A stretch of 64,000 nt of DNA. Source: Mantis religiosa. Lineage: Eukaryota > Arthropoda > Insecta > Mantodea > Mantidae. A program made the position numbers and the translations under genes. Positions 47,342-58,926 of this stretch are shown piece by piece. Position 1 is the first letter of the stretch; the number at the start of each line of letters is the position of its first letter. The notes below the pieces were generated by a model. The model was not told the origin of the DNA and made no database searches. It saw only the letters and a program-made list of their open reading frames with translations. Where the stretch lies: NCBI GenBank assembly GCA_030765055.1, contig CM060953.1, positions 73,507,336 through 73,571,335 on the forward strand, in the 5' to 3' direction.

Positions 47342-47542
47342 TTATAAATTGTTATAACCACAAATGAATCACTAAATATAACACAACTATAAACAAATAC
47401 AAAACATTATAAGAATTCCCATTACCGAACAACAGACTGGAGACGGCGTGAATATAGAAAATTGTGCCAAAGGAACGTAAATACTTAACTTGATTATCAA
47501 GCTGTATTGATATTTGCTTCTTAATTCGACGGATTTCCAATT

Positions 47543-47785
47543 TTAAGGCCGGCTCCATGAGATGTTGAACTGAAATCCAGCATCGAGATTAAGCGTGCTC
47601 CTTTCAGAGGAAATCGCCAAAGCCTCCTTTAATCTCCGCTCCCAGTAACAGTTGCGTTTTGCCAAGATGGTCGTTTCCCGAAAATTGGCTCTATGGTCGT
47701 TATCAAAACAATGCTCTGCCAGCTCAGACTTCTCGGGTTGCATTAAACGAATGCTCCATTCATGTTCGATTATTCTAGTAGCAAT
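47543..47785 (-). pseudogene. Penelope-like element, C-terminal end of ORF
   Basis: The minus strand reads RLMQPEKSELAEHCFDNDHR, FRETTILAKRNCYWERRLKE, ALAIS and TLNLDAGFQFN before a stop. 'KSxxAEHxxxxxH', 'YWERxxKEALxI' and 'NxDxGFxxxxxW' are the terminal blocks of the GIY-YIG endonuclease part of Penelope-like proteins. The reverse transcriptase and the GIY-YIG motif itself are missing, since the copy is 5' truncated at the inversion point. A longer open frame extends to 47914, but its first 40-odd residues are antisense of the other arm and are not real. Confidence 0.85.
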
Positions 47786-47789
47786 GGTT

Positions 47790-47965
47790 GTTTTAATAAC
47801 GACCATAGAGCCATTTTTCGGGAGACGACCATCTTGACAAAATGCAACAGTTACTGGGAGCGGAGATTTAAGGAGGCTTTGGCGATTTCCTCTGAAAGGA
47901 GCACGCTTAATCACGATGCTGGATTTCAGTTCAGCTCCTCTTGGAAACCGGCCTTAAAAATGAAA
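47790..47965 (+). pseudogene. Second Penelope-like C-terminal end (inverted copy)
   Basis: The plus strand reads NNDHRAIFRETTILTKCNSY, WERRFKEALAISSER, TLNHDAGFQFSSSWKPAL. It is the same segment as in the left arm, with scattered substitutions. It keeps the W-x-PAL end typical of Penelope-like proteins, which the left copy has changed. Truncated just upstream of the NDHR block. Confidence 0.85.
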
Positions 47966-48181
47966 ATCCGTCGAATTTGGAAGCAAAGATCAATACAGCT
48001 TGATAATCAAGTAGTTACGTTCCTTTGGCACCATTTTCTATATTCACGCCATCTCCTGACCTGGCATTTAATTTATTAAAAAACGGTCTTTTGTTCAATA
48101 ATGCGAATTTTGACAATGTTTTGTCTTTGTTTATAATTGTGTTATATCCAGTTTTTCATTTGTGGTTATACTATTTAATAA

Positions 48182-48229
48182 ACATCCTGATGGTGGGAGA
48201 GATGCACACTCCCGGAACTTTGACATCTA
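48182..48229 (+). ncRNA. Degenerate hammerhead-like motif in the inverted copy
   Basis: The plus strand has CTGATGG, the stem GGGAG/CTCCC and GGAAC. Compared with the left arm, the last core A is G and GAAA has become GGAA. It should be inactive. Confidence 0.5.
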
Positions 48230-48289
48230 ATCATTTTTTCACCTGGCTGGCTGACCGAAAAGAAAGTGAGCGAATAAAAAGGATATTTA

Positions 48290-49448
<1,159 letters not shown>

Positions 49449-49469
49449 ACACATACACACCTATCTCTG

Positions 49470-50586
49470 TTTCATATAACCTTGCCTCGCTGACATGTAT
49501 CACTCCGCGTGCAACTACCTTCCCCCTCACTCTAATTGGCTAATGCTTTCGCACCATAGGCCATAGGCGGTGCCTTCCCATCACATTTAAAACTGCAGTA
49601 AACGTCATAATAATTGCCAGGAATATAGATAAAATCATACAAATAAGAATATGAAAACATGGAAAAATAATGAAGTTTATAAGGAAACTGAGCAAGTTCA
49701 AACTGAGTGAATGAGCAATGAAACTGAAACAATTTTATAATGAAAGGCCTTTGGCCTTTTCCACTGGGCTATTTTAAAAACCAGCACACATATCTCACAA
49801 AAATGCTGGTCTTTCAGTCTTAAAGTCGTGTCACGCCATACTTTTCGTGTGTCCTTCATTCATCCATGTTTCGTCAAGGTATTTTGCGATTTGTATCCCG
49901 GTACAGTCTGAATGTCCTTAAATAACATCTTCGCCACACAGCAATATCGCCCTTGGAGTGGTAAGATTTCCTGTTGTCTTAATTTCATGTCTCGATGTTC
50001 CTACGCATCTAACACTCACACCTGTAAGTTCAGAGCACAGCTGTTCGACTTCTCTCACTGACAAAGATGGATACTTCTGTGTGAGTGCAATAAACACATG
50101 CACCACAATTCTTTTTTCGCCGCTTTGTAAAGGTTTTCCCTGGCGATGCTTCAGCGAAAAACTGGGGGTAGACTCTGTCATTATATGTAATAAGTAGACG
50201 TGCAATATACAAACAATAAAATAATTTAGCTCTCGCACTCGGCACAACACACCTTCGAATGGCGATATATGACTAATCCAGCTCAAAACAAGGTCATTGA
50301 TAAAAGTCATATAAACAGATATGTCATCACTACCGCTAAATCACGTGCTATCGTGCCATGTGAAAGACGGGCTTCTGAGCCAAGGAACCTCCTCCTTACT
50401 TTGTTTAAGAATTAACATGCATTTCAGATAAATCTACTCTGTTTCGTAATATATTTAATTTAAACACTTACGAAAATATAAATTTGTAAATTCCCTTCCA
50501 ACATATAAAGATATATCACCATGTTAAATAACAAACAATTTTTACCGCACAAGAGTCTATACAACAGCAGTCAATGAGAGGTGATG
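49470..50586 (-). mobile_element. Non-autonomous IS630/Tc1-related element, copy 2
   Basis: Collinear with the 3260-4410 copy throughout: GACATGTATCACTCC near the left end, GGCCTTTGGCC in the centre, AACAGCAGTCAATGAGAGGTGA near the right. The left terminal repeat is damaged (TCTGTTTCATATAACC). The right end is missing because family E sequence begins at about 50588. Both copies share the same internal gap in the transposase, so the deletion is older than their separation. Confidence 0.85.
49830..50310 (-). pseudogene. HTH protein remnant of transposase, copy 2
   Basis: A 130-codon minus-strand frame is open. It includes FSLKHRQGKPLQSGEKRIVV, QKYPSLSVREVEQLCSELTG and HEIKTTGNLTTPR. This has the shape of an N-terminal HTH (basic start, GEKR, LSV.EV, TG-S). 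After its stop, another frame carries YLDETWMNEGHTKS, the first catalytic Asp block. The HTH frame is less damaged here than at 3.5 kb. A DNA-binding-only product is conceivable but unsupported. Confidence 0.6.
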
Positions 50587-50587
50587 T

Positions 50588-50745
50588 TGGCGCGCGTAAG
50601 TGACGTAACCACTTCCATTCCATCTTGAGTCCATAGGACCAGATGGGGAGGGGGCTTGTTAGTCTCTAGGTCTTGACCTATGAAAAGCCCCGCGGAGGCG
50701 CCTTTTGGGACAGCTTGGTAACTTCCTGGTATAAGGAAGCCCGGA
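50588..50745 (+). repeat. Family E repeat, 3' half
   Basis: GTTGGCGCGCGTAAGTGACG, GTTAGTCTCTAGGTCTTG and GACAGCTTGGTAACTTCCTGG match the second half of 30510-30985 in order and spacing. Confidence 0.75.
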
Positions 50746-50756
50746 TCCTTGGAAGG

Positions 50757-50794
50757 AGAGAAAAAATAGGAGGCATTACTTTTTGACCCACCCT
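50757..50794 (+). repeat. Detached right end of the 7.3-kb mariner family
   Basis: GAGAAAAAATAGGAGGCATTA followed by CTTTTTGACCCACCCTCATA matches the right terminus of the 7287-8592 element almost base for base. No left end or coding part precedes it. Confidence 0.8.
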
Positions 50795-50799
50795 CATAT

Positions 50800-51470
50800 T
50801 TGAAGAACAACCTACGAGTGCAGATATTTAAGAATGGGCCATAAACTATCTACCTATAACTTTACTGGATAGTCTGGATAGTCGTCTGCTGTGACATATC
50901 AAGCAGTAAAGTGCTTAATACTTTAGACCGAAACTACAATTTTATATATACTGCATACAGCATATTTACTTAGGGCAATATATTGTCGAAATTTGCCGAA
51001 AAATATTATCGACTTGACGAGATAATTTAAGCCCGAAATTCCCTAACTAAATAAACACAAATATTAATATGCATATTTTAAGCAAGTTAATCAGATGCTT
51101 TTTCAAATAGTTTTGCACAACAAATATATGAAAGGTGGAGTAAATTTATTATATAACATTTGTAATAGTATTTTCGAAGTTATGGTAATAAGAAATTGTT
51201 ATTAAGTAAATTGTTAAAATTCTGTTTGAAATGGAGTGATTTGATGTTAGAAAATAGCGTTCTGGAGGTCAGAGGGAAAGTCCATAATACTATACGTTTG
51301 CAAAGTCATGTTTCTTGGTACGATGCACAAGAGTGAGGTAAGAAGCTTAAAAACAAATATCACATTCAGAATTATCAGGAGGGGATAAAGTCCGACCAAA
51401 GACTGTTACGAGAATGTACATTTGAAGTGTGTGGTCGCACGCTCGAAGGAAGCGACCAATGCAAAATTGT
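50800..51470. other. No recognisable gene
   Basis: AT-rich spacer. Confidence 0.5.
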
Positions 51471-51474
51471 TGTT

Positions 51475-51765
51475 GTTCTTCCATTACGGCTTATCCTCCT
51501 TGTATGAAGGAGTTTAACCCCAAGGACCCACAAGTGTACGTCTGGGGTTGGATCCTGTTGATGAACAGTCATATCCGGCTCACATAGAGTAAACGGGATG
51601 GTTTGAGGATGAGGAAGTTGATGATATAAGATGAGTGTTGTATTAATGAAAGGTATGTGATGATGTAGCATGAACGGTGGCGGGAGACATTGGAGATACC
51701 AGACACAACTGCGCCATGTTGTCCACCGCAAGTCCCTCATGGATCGAACCCAAGTTGCTTAGTTA
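51475..51765 (-). repeat. Family B-like SINE, variant 3' end
   Basis: In reverse: a head with CTTAACTAAGCAACTTGGG, the B box GGGTTCGATCCATGAGG, then GCGGTGGACAACATGGCGC and TCTCCCGCCACC. The end has GGATCCAACCCCAGACG and AAGGAGGATAAGCCG. It groups with the 38.2-kb variant rather than with the 21.4- and 62.2-kb copies. Confidence 0.75.
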
Positions 51766-51769
51766 AGAA

Positions 51770-52560
51770 ATGATCACTTAGGATAATGAGTAGGAGCGAG
51801 AAGAAGAGTGTTAGTTGCTTTCGAACTACCACGTAAGCCATGAGCCACAAAGATACCAACTAGCATCCAAGAACTACCTAAAATTTCAACTTACTTTTTT
51901 CTCATGTTTAATGCATTTATAGCTACAATTTTCATGCTGCATTTTCAGTAAATTTAAGGCTTAAATTCGAACACATTTTAAAAAAGTGCATTTTAGTTTG
52001 AGTCCGCTGAAGCACGCAAATTCGTTTTTATTTCCAATGGCATTGCCGGGAGGGCCCACTAACACTTCAAACAGAATCGTTTAAATGCCCGAGAAAATAG
52101 TGGTACTGATGGAACTTTTGCTCCAATTTTATTTTCCCTTCACTACTGGATATTAAAAATGTTCCACCTGATGTATTTGTAACCAATCTTGCTTAACCTG
52201 TCAGACAAAACTAAAAGAGGATGAACATAAGTTAAAATTGCACAATTTTTGCTGCACTTTTAAATTACTCAAAATATGAATAATTAATTCGGTCATGAAG
52301 GGAAAATTTTTTAATAATTGGACTTAGAAACTTCTAGCCCTTTTCTTTAAACAGAGGACCAGAAAAGAGAATAACATTTTCTATTTAATTTTTCACATTG
52401 TATTTACCTTAAATGTTTGAATTGACGATTTTTATGATTACATTTTTTTGATAGTGTGGAATACCTGATTAGTTAATATAATAAATATTAAATAAATGTT
52501 TTTCTTAAAAATATTAAAAGACCCCCAATGGAACTTACAACACGTTTAATATTAATAGAA
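51770..52560. other. No recognisable gene
   Basis: AT-rich spacer. Confidence 0.5.
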
Positions 52561-52608
52561 TTAATTATTACCCGGCTGTTTTGCCGTGGTCTCTTGGCGT
52601 AAGAACGT

Positions 52609-52649
52609 CCACACGTTTCGTCCACAACTGCGTTAGACATCCTCAGTGG
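52609..52649 (-). ncRNA. Hammerhead-like motif, left arm
   Basis: The minus strand has CTGAGGA, GTC/GAC and GAAACGTG. The triplet GTG violates the NUH rule, so this one should not cleave. Confidence 0.45.
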
Positions 52650-52716
52650 CGCGGTCGAAGTTTCCTTGCAGAGAGTTTCGCTGCGTCTGGTACGCAGCAA
52701 GGAAACTTCGACCGCG

Positions 52717-52757
52717 CCACTGAGGAAGTCTACGGCAGTTGTGGACGAAACGTTTGG
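52717..52757 (+). ncRNA. Hammerhead-like motif, right arm
   Basis: CCA, the core CTGAGGA, an extra A, the stem GTC/GAC around TACGGCAGTTGTG, GAAA, C-G, TT and TGG. CCA/TGG gives stem I. The cleavage-site triplet would be GTT. The layout is the same as at 47297-47341, including the one-nucleotide insertion and absent helix III loop. Confidence 0.5.
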
Positions 52758-52809
52758 ACGTTCTTACGCCAAGAGACCACGGCAAAACAGCTCGGAAATA
52801 ATTAATTGT

Positions 52810-54565
52810 ATTATGGACTCCGGCCGTGAAAGCTTACGTTCTCTCATCACGTTTAATATTGATTTAAAACAGTACGTGGCAAGGGTTCACTTAAGGGTAC
52901 CCGTAATTGGCTCCCTTATCAGTCGAAGTCCAAACTTCATTTTTATCATGACATGACTTGGCATCTTTTTAAACCATTGTAGGACATTCAAAATACTTCG
53001 GGACCACAGCTCGATATGTTCAGAAAAGCTTCAGGATGGTATAAAATTCATGTATAAAACTGATTTGAATTAATTAGAAAATTTGAGTAACTTAACTAAA
53101 TTATTTCATTTGCTATAATTTGCAATCAAAAATTTAATAATATGTGTATAATATTATTTACCTCTTAAATTAATTAGAATTAAGAAATGCTTTCACAATA
53201 ATTTGTTTGTAAAATAAAACTTTGGGATCGATAGGAGAAAATATATTTTCTATTGAGCATTACACATCACTAAGTAATAAAGTGAGTATTTTTCTTTAAA
53301 AGTGAAACTTCTTAACAGTTGTTTGAAATAACTATTAAAATTTTGGGTGCACTTTGTGTTTTATGTGCACGGTATGATAAGAAGATAAAAACTATTCGAT
53401 AGAAATTGAGTATTTTTAGAAACATATTAACTTAAACTAATAAATATTATTAGCAGCTGAGTAATTAACATATCAATAACCACAACAATTAAATTTTGTC
53501 CTGTTTGCCAGCAGTCTGGTTTCACGACATATTATGTGCAACCAGATTTGGACAAAACCTACAGTAACTGTTTTTGTCGGTATAAGACAAACACAAAATG
53601 TTTAACTAGTGAAGCTTAATGCAAATCGATATGCAGTCCTGGGAACCGCATGGCATGAACATTTAAAGCAGGCTGCAGGGAAGTAAATTGTGCCACCTTC
53701 TACGCTACATAATGACCACAGAGCGGTACAGGGGCCCGGCACGTAATGCTGAACACTGCAAATTGTTACCTTTATATAAGCATAACCTAGTGTGTGAAAT
53801 AATAGAGAAGATAACGCTACACTTTGCTCTAGAGCAAAAACATTTAAACAAATAGCTTCCCCACTCCCTTTTTACTTTCTGTACCACTTATCCTATTAGC
53901 AGATTAGAGAAAACATTGTAGGGCACCCAAAATTTCCATTTCGAGATTTTACAGAAAAGACATACTTTTGATCCCCCTAAAATCACAATGATCCGTTTTA
54001 GTTAAACGTCCACTCATGTGTTTGTGAAGTCAGAGTTAAAAAGTTATTTTCTATCAGAAACAAACAAAGATTTTCAAGAAAATCTCCCACCAAAACCTCC
54101 TATACATTTGGACGATTTTTAAAATTTGTTTACTCTCCAGAAGAAGCCTCTTTTTTTTTTTTCATTACAATGCCAAAATTTGGAATGCGTATAAGGTAAG
54201 TTTTTTATAGGAAAGTCGTGTTAGCTCTCTTCATAAACCGGTAAACCATAAGAGATAGACAGATTTACATACAAGAAATACAGTTCTCAGTATCACACAC
54301 CATTTATATCAATTGACGTTTGGATAACATCAGCGTTTTCGAGAAATGTGCTGTTATTTACTTGCATTTTTCAATACGTTGTAAATTGTTAAACTTCTAT
54401 GAAATCCCCTTCAAGACGGATCCAAGATTCATCACTTTTCCTCCTTGCATTTCCTACTTTTTTAAATTTTCAAAGCATTGCCTAGTCTTCAAATAGTGCT
54501 AAAATCTCGAATGACTCCTGTTATGGGTTACCTTTTTCTGTGTTCCTGTTCTCTATAATAGCGTT
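52810..54565. other. No recognisable gene
   Basis: AT-rich. Nothing supported. Confidence 0.5.
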
Positions 54566-54568
54566 TGT

Positions 54569-54797
54569 GCCCGCCTTGGTAGTGTGGTGGTAGCGTGTCT
54601 GCCTCACGTTCCAGAGGTCCCGAGTTCGAATCTCGGTCAGGGTAAGTTATCTGGATAAGGGTTTTCCGGGGTTTTCTCTTATCCTAAAAAGACGAATGTC
54701 AGGTAGCTCTAACATCCATGGCCTCTGGACTCACTTGAGCATCATTTCACCAATTTCGTTCACCATCCGATATGACTTAACGTTGGAGGACGTTAAA
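54569..54797 (+). repeat. Family A SINE, full length without A tail
   Basis: Head GCCCGCCTTGGTAGTGTGG, B box GAGTTCGAATCTCGG, body GATAAGGGTTTTCCGGGG, tail TTAACGTTGGAGGACG. The A tail has decayed to TAAATATTCAAATA. Confidence 0.92.
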
Positions 54798-54799
54798 TA

Positions 54800-56230
54800 T
54801 TCAAATATTGGATAGCTCTTTAACACACATATTTAATATGAGTGCCTAGGTATATTACTTTCATATTGTTCAGTTACATTAACTATATTATCTTTTAGTT
54901 TGTCCTTATGGGCAACTCTTTCATTTTGGAACAAATGAATATACATATATTCTTTATGTATATGTAGGTAAATATTAATCCTATGTTAATATAATGATAA
55001 TGTTGTTTAGTGTTGGTGGAGGTGATCGCTGTGATAGCTTCACCAGTATAATCATTAGCGACTTTCTTTATAGTACTGGAGTTTAATTATTATTATCCCC
55101 GAGCCAATCCCCTTTCAGGTTCTTTCAGGGAACTTTTTTCCTCTATCTCCTTTCTTTTTCTTTCTTTTTAGTGCTTTAGTAATCCCTTTCATTCGCGTGA
55201 TCCCTGTCCTCGCCCTGTCCCCCCCTCCAACCTGGTATTAAGCTTTGTTCCTGCTGGTTCTCTCCAAAACTTTCTTCAGACGTCTTATTGTCTCTTGTCT
55301 TCCAGCATTGGGTTCTTGGATTTTATAGTACACCAAAACGTGTTGATTGTTGCGCCATATTTGATATTATCATAAGACCACCTAAGATATGATTTTTAAA
55401 ACGGAACATTGGTAATTTCGCTTAATATTTACATTGTTGGTTTTCAATATTTCCGAAGAAGTGTTACCGAAATACACAGTACTCATCAACGGTAGCACTT
55501 CGAAGAATACTTGGAAGACTACTTCTAAATAACCAATTCAAAATGATTTAAATGCATGGTTTATTATATAGGATTGTTTCATAGTGGTAGACTATTCATG
55601 ATAATTTTTATCAAATATAAAGGTTCATTTATAGAGATATCACATGTTTATATGACACACACATATGGACCAACGGGCAGAACCAAATTCATAATTAAAA
55701 TGCATTTGCTTAAACCTGGTAACTTATCTGCAAATTCAGCTGTTGAACCGTTTTCAAATTTATTGATTTTCTATGAATTAACACAGTGTTGGTGAGGTCC
55801 CCTAAAGAGAAAATCCTCTGTGTTTCCTATTTCAGCGGTTGTCTATATTTGCTTTCTAGCCGGCGCTGCTGGGCCAACGTTATATTTGCCTACACAATGT
55901 TGAAAAACAAACGAGCTACGGCAACTTTAGGTTATTGGTTTGTGGTTACCACCATAAATGAGTGGGAATATTCAGAAACCCCACATGTTCACTTTTTTCT
56001 TTCTTTTACAAAATTGAGTTATCTATGACATATGTATAGGCCGATCATAATGTAGAGAAACCCATGATGTTCTGAAATTTTCTGTATTGCAGTCTTTGTG
56101 TCACCGAAACTGAAGAGAAATTCCACATGTGCAAAGGAAATGGACTTTCTCAGAATTTTAATTTACCAGCACTGTTTCAAACAGAAAGAATAATAATTTC
56201 CCTCCTGCTCTTTGATTTCATCGATTGCTA
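54800..56230. other. No recognisable gene
   Basis: AT-rich with a pyrimidine-rich patch at 55130-55220. No gene recognised. Confidence 0.5.
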
Positions 56231-56244
56231 TTGTTGATAAAATG

Positions 56245-56434
56245 TCAGACAGGGTGATGTTAGTGCAGAATGTGAGGAAGAGCACACATTCCAACTGGCT
56301 GAACCATTTATAATTCCACCAAACCGTATTTATCAGGCTTATCAAGATAATGTGCCTATAAATGAGAAGAATGAAAGACCTAAGACGATTTGTGCCATTC
56401 CTAACAAAAGACGAAATCATTCAGAACTTCTATG
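56245..56434 (+). pseudogene. Unrecognised protein-like open stretch
   Basis: A plus-strand frame lacking an ATG is open for about 60 codons and reads ECEEEHTFQLAEPFIIPPN, then RIYQAYQDNVPINEKN and AIPNKRRN. The composition looks coding, but no family is recognised. It lies about 250 bp before the LINE C-terminal fragment. Chance is possible. Confidence 0.25.
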
Positions 56435-56654
56435 ACGACATATACAATTTGCCAACATGTGTCAAAGAATGAAGCTTATATAGAATATAATGAGAAAGAG
56501 TTCTCTTTGGCACAATATTTTTTCAGCAATATTCCTTGTCAGCAATATAGTGTGGGTTAAGTAATTATGCATATTTATTCCAAAATATTGAGAAAGCTTA
56601 GATGTTCACTAAATGGAAGTTCCAGAAAGCTGTGTACTATGAAACTATCAAAAT

Positions 56655-56790
56655 AGTTGGCGCACTTCCTAATGTTGTTAAAGAAAAAATTGATAGTGTT
56701 TTTTTGCTTTAAAAATGCTATTAGAGAGTACCTTTGCTCAAAATCTTTTTATTCTGTACAAGATTATCTAAATGACAAATTATCCTGATA
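56655..56790 (+). pseudogene. LINE ORF2 extreme C terminus
   Basis: The plus strand reads LPNVVKEKIDSV, then in a shifted frame FKNAIREYLCSKSFYSVQDY followed by LNDKLS and a stop. The 'LPxxIK...FKxxLKxYLLxxSFYSVxEYL' ending is typical of several insect non-LTR retrotransposon polyproteins. Only about 40 residues remain. Confidence 0.5.
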
Positions 56791-56791
56791 A

Positions 56792-57075
56792 TGCTTCTGT
56801 AGCTCTGTATGTAGTATGTAATTGTTACAATGACAAATCATTACCAATAAATCTTTTATGCATGTTGAAAGTTTATTTTTAATATATATGTATTTAAGAA
56901 ATAACAAGAATGGTATCCATTGCAAAAAGGTTGATACATAACTGGCATAAGTCAAGTGAAAGCTGAATTTAAAAGTGTTTGATTCTGTATCATATATAAT
57001 TATCCCTGCTTTGTTTTCCATAATGTTGTTCATACTGCCTGTATACTATATGTGTCTTATGTTAGCTTTTGTACA
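56792..57075. other. Spacer, nothing recognised
   Basis: AT-rich sequence up to the TA flanking the DD41D element. Confidence 0.5.
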
Positions 57076-57077
57076 TA

Positions 57078-57355
57078 CAGGGTGAGTCACCTAAAACTTG
57101 CACCATAAATATTTCTGAAATGGTATGTGCTATTGATATGCGGTTTTCACGGAATTAAACTATGGGCAGGGGCTCGCATTTTCAAATGATACACAGATTT
57201 TTATAATTTTTAGAAAGTGTATTTATGTACAAAAGTTACATTTTTTAAATGGAACAATGCGTATTGACATTAAGAAAATAAAAGTAGAATAAATTAGAAT
57301 GTCAATGGTGTTTTTTGCACGATTCTAATGTAAGTAGTTTACGATAAATCGTCAT
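57078..57355 (+). repeat. Left long terminal inverted repeat of the DD41D element
   Basis: Pairs with 58646-58924. Internal landmarks: GCACCATAAATATTTCTG, GGGGCTCGCATTTTC and TTTTTGCACGATTC. Confidence 0.95.
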
Positions 57356-57500
57356 TTGAAAATTGAACGCACCGGCAGTTGTTTCTTCCATTCAATTGCT
57401 TAGTTGCTAGGCTAGGATGTTGTTATGTTTGTTTACAATGTGTTTTGTCTACACTGGCAGTTATTTTGTGATAGTTGAAGCAGTAGGACGTGCTTGGAAG

Positions 57501-58552
57501 ATGGTATTTACCAATGCAGAAAAAGCAGATATGCTCATAGTTTATGGTGAATGTAGAAAGAATGCAGTTCTTTCTTGTACAGTGTACTTGGAAACATATC
57601 CGAATAGACGTCAACCATCTCGTCAATTATTTGTGAACCTCTTCAACCAATTACGTGAAAGTGGTAGTATAACGTCTAGAAAACGCACCAGAAACAAACG
57701 AGCAACTGGAGAGCAAGGAGAAATTAATGTTCTAGCTGCTGTTGCAGTAGATCCCCACATTAGTTCTCGTGCAATCGCACGAGGAAGCGGCATCAGTCAA
57801 AGAAGTGTAATCCGCATCCTCCATCGTCATAAGTTCCATCCGTATCACATCTCTCTCCATCAAGTGCTGCATGGCAATGATTTTGAGAATCGTGTGAACT
57901 TTTGTACATGGGCATTGAGACATGATACTCCAAATTTGTCATGTATCTTGTTCACTGATGAAGCAACATTTACTAATCATGGCCAAGTAAATCTAAAAAA
58001 TATGCACTATTGGTCTGTTGACAATCCTCGTTGGCTGCGTCAGGTAGAACGTCAGCATCCATGGAGTGTGAACGTGTGGTGTGGAATAGTGAACCATCAC
58101 ATCATTGGCCCTTTATTCATAGAAGGAACACTGAATTCACAGAAGATCTCAACCTCCTAACAGACGATCTTCCACAGATGTTAGAAGACGTTCCCCTTCA
58201 GACTAGGAGGAATCTGTGGTATCAACATGATGGCTGTCCGGCCCATAGTGCACGAATTACTACAGCTTATCTTCAAGGATTGTTTCAAAATCGGTGGATT
58301 GGACGAAGGGGACCTGTACCTTGGCCGGCCCGTTCACCAGATTTGACTCCTTTAGATTTTTTTCTGTGGGGGAAGCTGAAAGACACTGTCTACAAGGACA
58401 TACCAACTACACCAGAAGATATGAAACGGCGTATTACTGCTGCCTGCGCTGAAATTTCCACTGAAATGCTAGAACGTGTACAGCAATCTTTACATACTAG
58501 ACTGGAAGCTTGTATTGAAGCTGGTGGTGCTCATTTTGAACACAGGCTTTGA
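57501..58552 (+). pseudogene. DD41D transposase with DUF4817-type N terminus, one frameshift
   Basis: The start at 57501 gives MVFTNAEKADMLIVYGECRK, the beginning of the DUF4817/HTH domain of insect Tc1-like transposases. The ATG at 57417 would add 28 unlikely residues. A second HTH follows (HISSRAIARGSGISQRSVIR). The catalytic domain has CILFTDEATFTNHGQV (first Asp) and HPWSVNVWCGIVNHHIIGPL. Near 58130-58145 the frame shifts by one. The new frame reads TEDLNLLTDDLPQML, then NLWYQHDGCPAHSA (second Asp) and ARSPDLTPLDFFLWGKLKD (third Asp). I count 41 residues between the second and third Asp, the spacing described for rosa-like elements. The C terminus is complete at 58552. Apart from that shift the gene is open. 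Confidence 0.88.
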
Positions 58553-58645
58553 GGGTACAGTTTTGTTTACTTGTCAGAATCCTCATTTTTCTTCATTCAC
58601 TTGTTTTTCTTTAGTTTGTCCTAGCCATTGTCCCGTTTTGTACAG

Positions 58646-58924
58646 ATGACGATTTCTCGTAAACTACTTACATTAGAATCGTGCAAAAAACACTATTGAC
58701 ATTCTAATTTATTCTACTTTTATTTTCTTAATGTCAATACGCATTGTTCCATTTAAAAAAATGTAACTTTTGTACATAAATACACTTTCTAAAAATTATA
58801 AAAATCTGTGTATCATTTGAAAATGCGAGCCCCTGCCTATAGTTCAATTCCGTGAAAACCGCATATCAATAGCACATACCATTTCAGAAATATTTACGGT
58901 GCAAGTTTTAGGTGACTCACCCTG
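58646..58924 (-). repeat. Right long terminal inverted repeat of the DD41D element
   Basis: Near-perfect inverted copy of 57078-57355. Confidence 0.95.
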
Positions 58925-58926
58925 TA

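Larger units (their letters stand above)
47248..48272. mobile_element. Head-to-head pair of Penelope-like element 3' ends
   Basis: The left arm (47248-47715, minus) and right arm (47786-48272, plus) are diverged inverted copies separated by about 70 bp. Each contains the C-terminal coding end of a Penelope-like element followed by a shared 3' region with a hammerhead-like motif. The right arm has small indels and mutations relative to the left. The 70 bp in the middle belongs to the left copy, which therefore extends further upstream in its own reading direction. Confidence 0.8.
52561..52805. repeat. Long inverted repeat with hammerhead-like motifs
   Basis: The left arm (52561-52668) and right arm (52697-52805) are about 108-bp inverted copies that differ at a handful of positions. 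The spacer is 28 bp. Each arm in its own direction reads GGAAACTTCGACCGCGCCA, then the hammerhead-like core, then CTTACGCCAAGAGACCACGG. No coding sequence adjoins. By analogy with 47.2-48.3 kb I infer a head-to-head pair of truncated Penelope-like termini. A foldback transposon is the alternative. Confidence 0.65.
57078..58924 (+). mobile_element. DD41D Tc1/mariner-like element with long terminal inverted repeats
   Basis: TA flanks at 57076-57077 and 58925-58926. The element begins CAGGGTGAGTCACC and ends with its complement. The inverted repeats extend about 278 bp on each side (57078-57355 and 58646-58924). By eye they differ at about five bases and one A-run length. Length 1847 bp. It carries one transposase gene with a single obvious break. 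This is the best-preserved autonomous-type DNA transposon in the window. Confidence 0.95.

Noticed and set aside
47786..47914. N-terminal extension of the Penelope frame on the minus strand
   Set aside because: It reads through the inversion point and is antisense of the opposite copy.
49867..50310. Functional host DNA-binding protein
   Set aside because: The frame lies inside a repeated element, ends at a stop before the shifted DETW block, and has a damaged homologue at 3.5 kb.
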